Of a DNA stretch of 9,692 nucleotides, positions 6,794 to 9,692 are shown piece by piece. The notes beneath the pieces are model-generated. The model was not told the DNA's origin. It did no database searches and saw only the letters and a program-made list of their open reading frames with translations. Source of the DNA: Candidatus Sumerlaeota bacterium (GTDB lineage Bacteria > Sumerlaeota > Sumerlaeia > JADFCT01); contig JAPLSP010000102.1 in the NCBI GenBank assembly GCA_026398575.1, positions 1 to 9,692 on the forward strand, given 5' to 3'. The translations under genes and the position numbers were made by a program. Each line of letters opens with the position of its first letter. The first letter of the stretch is position 1.

Positions 6794-7021
6794 ATGAGTG
6801 ATGCACTTATCAAGAAAACAAAACTTGAGATTACCATGTGCCCTTCCTGTGGAGGCAAAAACATCAAGCATCTGTGCCGCGATTGGAAGGATGATTGGCA
6901 AGGGCACATCTACACGGTACCCTCGCTGGAGTACTGGAAGTGCCCGGATTGTGGGGAAGAACTATACGATGGAGAAGCAATGCGCAAGATCGAAGAATAT
7001 TGCCCAGCCTATGCCGCGTAG
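6794..7021 (+). CDS. YgiT-type zinc-finger protein, copy 1 (C-terminal tail lost to TAG)
   Basis: A 75-residue protein with two CXXC pairs (CPSC, CPDCGE) separated by 30 residues, TVPSLEYW between them and AMRKIEEY after, as in the YgiT/MqsA N-terminal zinc-finger family. In that family the domain binds zinc and usually belongs to an antitoxin that pairs with a small RNase toxin. Over the 58-residue core it matches copy 3 at 37 positions by eye, with no gaps. It begins four bases after the nadA stop, with GGAG about 12 bases upstream, so it probably rides on the nadA transcript. The TAG at 7019 is followed in frame by codons for R-Q-K-R-K-A-A and a second TAG at 7043; these match the C-terminal tails of copies 2 and 3, so this copy looks recently shortened. 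No toxin gene is adjacent. Function unknown; RNA, DNA or protein binding are all possible. Confidence 0.75.
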   Translation: MSDALIKKTKLEITMCPSCGGKNIKHLCRDWKDDWQGHIYTVPSLEYWKCPDCGEELYDGEAMRKIEEYCPAYAA

Positions 7022-7045
7022 CGTCAGAAACGCAAAGCGGCATAG
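7022..7045 (+). pseudogene. Severed C-terminal tail of zinc-finger copy 1
   Basis: Directly after the TAG at 7019-7021 the same frame reads R-Q-K-R-K-A-A-stop. Copy 2 ends HRQGRKAA and copy 3 RRRKRKAA after the same PxY motif. The TAG falls where copies 2 and 3 have His and Arg. Either a nonsense mutation removed the basic tail, or the stop is read through or is a sequencing error. Confidence 0.7.
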
Positions 7046-7083
7046 AATTCCCGCATATCTGGCTTGGTGAAGGGCGTGGAACC

Positions 7084-7317
7084 ATGATTCATAGATTGAC
7101 AATCTCCGAGTGCCCAACCTGCGGCAGCGCAAGAATTAAGAAGGTCAAGCGCAATTGCCGTCGGGAAGTGCGCGGTCAATTTTATATCGTTCCATCATTG
7201 GAATACTGGGAATGCCCTGACTGCGGCGAAGGCGTCTATGATTTAGCGGCAATGCCCAAGATAGAGGAGTATTCGCCTTCCTACGCGGACCATCGGCAGG
7301 GAAGAAAAGCGGCTTAA
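7084..7317 (+). CDS. YgiT-type zinc-finger protein, copy 2
   Basis: A 77-residue paralogue of its two neighbours. The zinc ligands are CPTC and CPDCGE with the same 30-residue spacing, YIVPSLEYW between them, and MPKIEEYSPSY followed by a basic tail (HRQGRKAA). It is the most diverged copy in the middle: where copies 1 and 3 have CRDWK it has KRNCRR, so a non-ligand cysteine has shifted by two positions and the tryptophans there are gone. ATG 7084 matches the starts of the paralogues; the frame is open further upstream but that part overlaps copy 1. The ribosome-binding site is weak (AAGGGCG about ten bases upstream), which suggests coupled or low translation. By family it is expected to be a zinc-stabilised antitoxin-like or regulatory protein; no partner is known. 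Confidence 0.78.
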   Translation: MIHRLTISECPTCGSARIKKVKRNCRREVRGQFYIVPSLEYWECPDCGEGVYDLAAMPKIEEYSPSYADHRQGRKAA

Positions 7318-7348
7318 TGCTAGTGCAAAAACCTTGTGGCGAAATCAC

Positions 7349-7573
7349 ATGCTGAGAATTACCGAATGCCCGACATGTGGGAGCAAGAATCTCAAGCGCG
7401 TTTGCCGTGATTGGAAGCATGAGTGGCATGGACAATTATATACCGTCCCCGCACTAAAGTTCTGGCACTGTCCCGATTGCGGCGAGCAAGTTTTTGACTC
7501 CGACGCGATGGATAAGATTGAAGAATACTCGCCGGCGTACGACTCGCGTCGGCGCAAAAGGAAAGCCGCTTAA
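7349..7573 (+). CDS. YgiT-type zinc-finger protein, copy 3
   Basis: A 74-residue third paralogue. It has CPTC and CPDCGE pairs, CRDWKHEW after the first, YTVPALKFW between them, and MDKIEEYSPAY followed by the basic tail RRRKRKAA. Copies 1 and 3 are closer to each other than copy 2 is to copy 3 (37 and 35 of 58 core positions by eye). ATG 7349 is chosen because the product then opens M-L-R-I-T-E-C-P, like copy 2; a TTG 15 bases upstream is in frame but less likely. The array fits tandem duplication followed by divergence. The constant core and the varied segment after the first CXXC suggest a shared fold with different partners. Sixty-two bases separate it from the next gene, which has its own strong ribosome-binding site. 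Confidence 0.78.
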   Translation: MLRITECPTCGSKNLKRVCRDWKHEWHGQLYTVPALKFWHCPDCGEQVFDSDAMDKIEEYSPAYDSRRRKRKAA

Positions 7574-7635
7574 ATGAAGAACCCGGCATGGAATTAGGGG
7601 CATAGATTCGCGAGATAATAGAGGAGGTATAGCAG

Positions 7636-8043
7636 ATGAATAGGAATAGACTCCAAATGCCCTTGGTGAATTTGATCAAGGAACACCAACGACAGACTGA
7701 TACCCCCGTCTTATTCGCGGCACGATATCGGAATCGAGCCAAAGACGCGGTCTATCTTTTGGAAGTCTGCAAAGGAGTATCTAATCCAGCCGATGCATCA
7801 TGGGACACATTTGAGATGCCTGCGCCGCATGAGCTCGGTTTTCCTTCTGATGCGCGTCTTAAAATCACGTATATCAGTCCGGAAGAATTTTTTGATGCCC
7901 AGCGCATGATGGATTCTATCGGACATCGAATACTTGATGAAATCAAGCGCGAAGGATGCGACATCATTTACCAGAACATGAAAAACAAGTTAGCGCATAA
8001 AATCAAGGACGTTATCCATGGCCCGACAGCTGGAAAAGCCTGA
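7636..8043 (+). CDS. Small protein, possibly a degenerate minimal nucleotidyltransferase (MNT-like)
   Basis: A 135-residue protein that I do not recognise with certainty. Residues 25-44 (PVLFAARYRNR..., YLLEV) have the outline of the nucleotidyltransferase core, where active enzymes carry LFGSRARG and then DxD. The later part (KITYISPEEFFDAQ, then ILDEIKREGCDIIY) matches the usual end of such domains, a strand, a helix and 'I-x-x-E/R-G-x-x-hY'. The GS pair and the catalytic aspartates are absent, so it would be inactive if the assignment is right. A strong GGAGG lies eight bases before ATG 7636. Its last 26 bases overlap the next gene, the usual layout of MNT/HEPN pairs. The gene is AT-richer than the flanking housekeeping genes (40% GC in the line 7861-7920), a sign of transfer. 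It could equally be an unrelated small accessory protein. Confidence 0.7.
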   Translation: MNRNRLQMPLVNLIKEHQRQTDTPVLFAARYRNRAKDAVYLLEVCKGVSNPADASWDTFEMPAPHELGFPSDARLKITYISPEEFFDAQRMMDSIGHRILDEIKREGCDIIYQNMKNKLAHKIKDVIHGPTAGKA

Positions 8044-8608
8044 TATTTTCATTCGTCCGTGCCTTCTTCAAGCTCGCGCCGATTATCATGTGGCGGTTCA
8101 CCTGCTGATTACGAAATTGGATGACAGGGTACACAATGGCTCAGAGCCATTTGACGCGGCGTTAGCCAAATTTCAGCAAGCGCTGGAAAAAGCGCTAGGG
8201 GCTATCATCCTTCACTGGGCTTCCAGCGACAGCGATCTGGTTTTCCTTCACCGATATCTGACTGAAAGCGAAGCCCAACAAAGACCAAAAGCGAAAAGGG
8301 CTTTGGATAAACTACTGCAGCTTTTTAAGCATATTAAAGGCATGCGCTTGCGCCTTGAGGCGCTTGAACGGATTGTTCCCAATCCTGATCGCGCAGGTTT
8401 CAACAAAAATGGTAAAATCACAGCATTGCCGGAAAATAGCGAGTATCCTTATACAACTCAGAGAGGCAGAGCTATAGCGCCTTGCGAATCCTTCGGAACT
8501 GTTTACCATTCCCGATTTCTTAATATTCAAAAAGATCTGGGTGTTCTCTTCAAAGCTCTCTCAAAAATCCATCCCTTTCGTTCTATCATGCAGGACTTCT
8601 ATCCATAA
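8018..8608 (+). CDS. Helical protein with HEPN-like features, unknown function
   Basis: A 196-residue, mostly helical protein with no signal peptide or membrane segment. Residues 17-36 and 46-66 (ARADYHVAVHLL, then FDAALAKFQQALEKALGAII) have the pattern of HEPN domains, in which a helix with Q-x-x-E-K-A-L packs against the partner. A stretch near 138-150 (PENSEYPYTTQRG) recalls the RYP...YT segment of HEPN proteins that pair with nucleotidyltransferases. The RX4-6H motif of ribonuclease HEPN toxins is not evident (only R20-A-D-Y-H24, one residue too close), so an RNase role is not supported by residues. ATG 8018 overlaps the previous gene by 26 bases, with AAGGAC nine bases upstream, so the two are co-translated and probably interact. 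It is the AT-richest part of the window (37% GC in 8401-8460). Confidence 0.7.
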   Translation: MARQLEKPDIFIRPCLLQARADYHVAVHLLITKLDDRVHNGSEPFDAALAKFQQALEKALGAIILHWASSDSDLVFLHRYLTESEAQQRPKAKRALDKLLQLFKHIKGMRLRLEALERIVPNPDRAGFNKNGKITALPENSEYPYTTQRGRAIAPCESFGTVYHSRFLNIQKDLGVLFKALSKIHPFRSIMQDFYP

Positions 8609-8661
8609 TCGCTATCAATCCATAATACGTGGAATACTACCATTCCTTATAGAGAAAAATC
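8609..8661 (+). other. Short AT-rich gap before hisS
   Basis: The 9-base word ATCCATAAT at 8601-8609 is repeated at 8618-8626. I see no clear promoter or terminator. Base composition returns to GC-rich directly after the hisS start, so the border of the accessory block is probably here. Confidence 0.4.
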
Positions 8662-9692
8662 ATGCCTAAGCCCATTCTCGTCACCCAGCGCACCCTCAAA
8701 GGCTTCCAGGATCATCTGCCGCAGGAGGCCATTGCGCGGGTCAATGTCATCGAGCGCATTCGACGCGTTTATGAATCGTACGGCTATTCGCCGTTCGATA
8801 CGCCTATCCTCGAACATCTCGAAACGCTCATCGGCGCCGGAAGCGAAGAAACGAACAAGCAGATGTTCCGCCTCGAAACGCCGGAGGGCGACGCGGTTGC
8901 GATGCGCTTCGATCTGACGGTGCCGTTTGCGCGGCTGCTGGCGCAATATCCGGAACAGCTCAAGCCGCCGGTGCGGCGCTATCACATCGGACCGGTCTTC
9001 CGCGCCGACAAGCCGGACCCGGGGCGCTACCGCCAGTTCACGCAATGCGATATTGACGCCGCCGGTTCAACGAGCACGGCGCTTGACGCCGAGGTGATCG
9101 CCGTCATGGCCGAAGTCCTCAAGACCCTGGGTGTGAAAGAATTCAGCATTCTGATCAACAACCGCAAACTCATAGACGCGCTGCTCGGCGCCTGCGGGAT
9201 CGAAGACGCCGCCACGCACAAGCACATCCTGCGCGTCATTGACAAGTTGCCCAAGATCGGCGAAGCGGCCGTCATCAAGGAACTGGGACCCGGGCGCGTG
9301 GATGAATCCGGCGATCCGATCAAGGGAGTGGGTTTGGAGGACGCCGTCATCGCCAAACTGATCGCCTTCGTATCGCTCAAGGCGGATTCGCGCTCTTCGA
9401 TGCTTGAAAAGATGCTGGCTCAATTGCCCGATGACGCCGCTGATCAGGCCGCTACCGATCAAGGAGCCGCCACCGTCAAGCAATCTTCAAGCGCCAGCCA
9501 AGCCTCTGCCGGCGCCAAACCAATCGCTGGCGCCAAGCAAGCCCTCGCCTCCGAGATGAAGGAGCTGGCCGATGCGCTCGATGGCCTTGGCATTGCCGAG
9601 GAGCACGCCGTCTTCGATCCCAGCCTTGCGCGCGGATTGGATTACTATACCGGACCGGTCTTCGAGATCATTCTGCCGCAGGCGCGCGAATT
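8662..9692 (+). CDS. hisS: Histidyl-tRNA synthetase, eukaryote-like motif type (3' end outside window)
   Basis: The first 343 codons of a class II histidyl-tRNA synthetase, which activates histidine with ATP and loads it on tRNA-His in the cytosol as a dimer. The opening TLKGFQDHLP matches the family start. Motif 2 is RRYHIGPVFRADKP followed by GRYRQFTQCDID, with Arg114 expected to bind ATP. The HisA motif LARGLDYYTG (322-331) carries the catalytic Arg324. Several stretches (RYHI, QCDIDAAG, NNRKLIDAL, VIDKLPKIGE) read like the eukaryotic/archaeal enzymes rather than the common bacterial form. Between motif 2 and HisA, residues ~257-297 are a low-complexity Ala/Ser/Gln/Lys stretch absent from most family members. 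The start is ATG 8662; no strong ribosome-binding site is visible. Motif 3 and the anticodon-binding domain lie past the edge. Confidence 0.95.
   Translation, partial: MPKPILVTQRTLKGFQDHLPQEAIARVNVIERIRRVYESYGYSPFDTPILEHLETLIGAGSEETNKQMFRLETPEGDAVAMRFDLTVPFARLLAQYPEQLKPPVRRYHIGPVFRADKPDPGRYRQFTQCDIDAAGSTSTALDAEVIAVMAEVLKTLGVKEFSILINNRKLIDALLGACGIEDAATHKHILRVIDKLPKIGEAAVIKELGPGRVDESGDPIKGVGLEDAVIAKLIAFVSLKADSRSSMLEKMLAQLPDDAADQAATDQGAATVKQSSSASQASAGAKPIAGAKQALASEMKELADALDGLGIAEEHAVFDPSLARGLDYYTGPVFEIILPQARE

Noticed and set aside
6895..7083. Longer start for zinc-finger copy 2
   Set aside because: The extension overlaps copy 1 in another frame and has no counterpart in the paralogues; ATG 7084 fits them.
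7334..7348. TTG start for zinc-finger copy 3
   Set aside because: It adds five residues absent from the paralogues and lacks a ribosome-binding site; ATG 7349 is preferred.

Overview
The window is a piece of bacterial chromosome that is GC-rich in its housekeeping genes (63% in one sampled 60-base line of hisS). It has compact operons and ATG, GTG and TTG starts behind purine-rich ribosome-binding sites. Three traits suggest Acidobacteriota, perhaps a Blastocatellia-like lineage: in-phase heptanucleotide repeats inside coding regions, an ECF sigma factor next to a YfbK-type VWA protein, and a histidyl-tRNA synthetase with eukaryote-like motifs. This placement is an inference with moderate confidence; no rRNA or other phylogenetic marker is present.

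Left part, minus strand (2864 down to 1): an ECF sigma factor starts at a TTG whose ribosome-binding site lies in a perfect inverted repeat. Nine bases after its stop begins one long open frame that runs off the left edge. Its first ~150 residues look like a cytoplasmic anti-sigma-type region. A single membrane segment, a VWA domain with an intact metal-binding site and a YfbK-type C-terminal domain follow. A second start (1814) with a near-perfect Shine-Dalgarno sits inside this frame, so the product may be a sigma-regulator/VWA fusion, a pair of nested isoforms, or two genes whose stop codon was lost. A 14-unit heptamer repeat lies in the C-terminal part.

Middle, plus strand (3031 to 6789): a promoter with a perfect -10 precedes a PHP-family histidinol-phosphatase-like gene, followed by a GT4 glycosyltransferase whose N-terminus is encoded by a second heptamer array. 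A ~300-base non-coding stretch carries two inverted REP-like hairpins. fabZ and nadA then overlap by 11 bases.

Right part, plus strand (6794 to 8608): an accessory block sits between nadA and hisS. It holds three tandem YgiT-type zinc-finger proteins, the first cut short by a TAG after which the family's C-terminal tail is still readable. Behind them is a markedly AT-richer overlapping pair that looks like a degenerate minimal nucleotidyltransferase followed by a HEPN-like helical protein. The pair resembles a diverged MNT/HEPN toxin-antitoxin module, and the zinc fingers resemble antitoxins without a visible toxin. This block is the best candidate for an undescribed system. The window ends inside hisS, which has a low-complexity insertion. 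No tRNA, rRNA, CRISPR array, transposase or integrase was seen.
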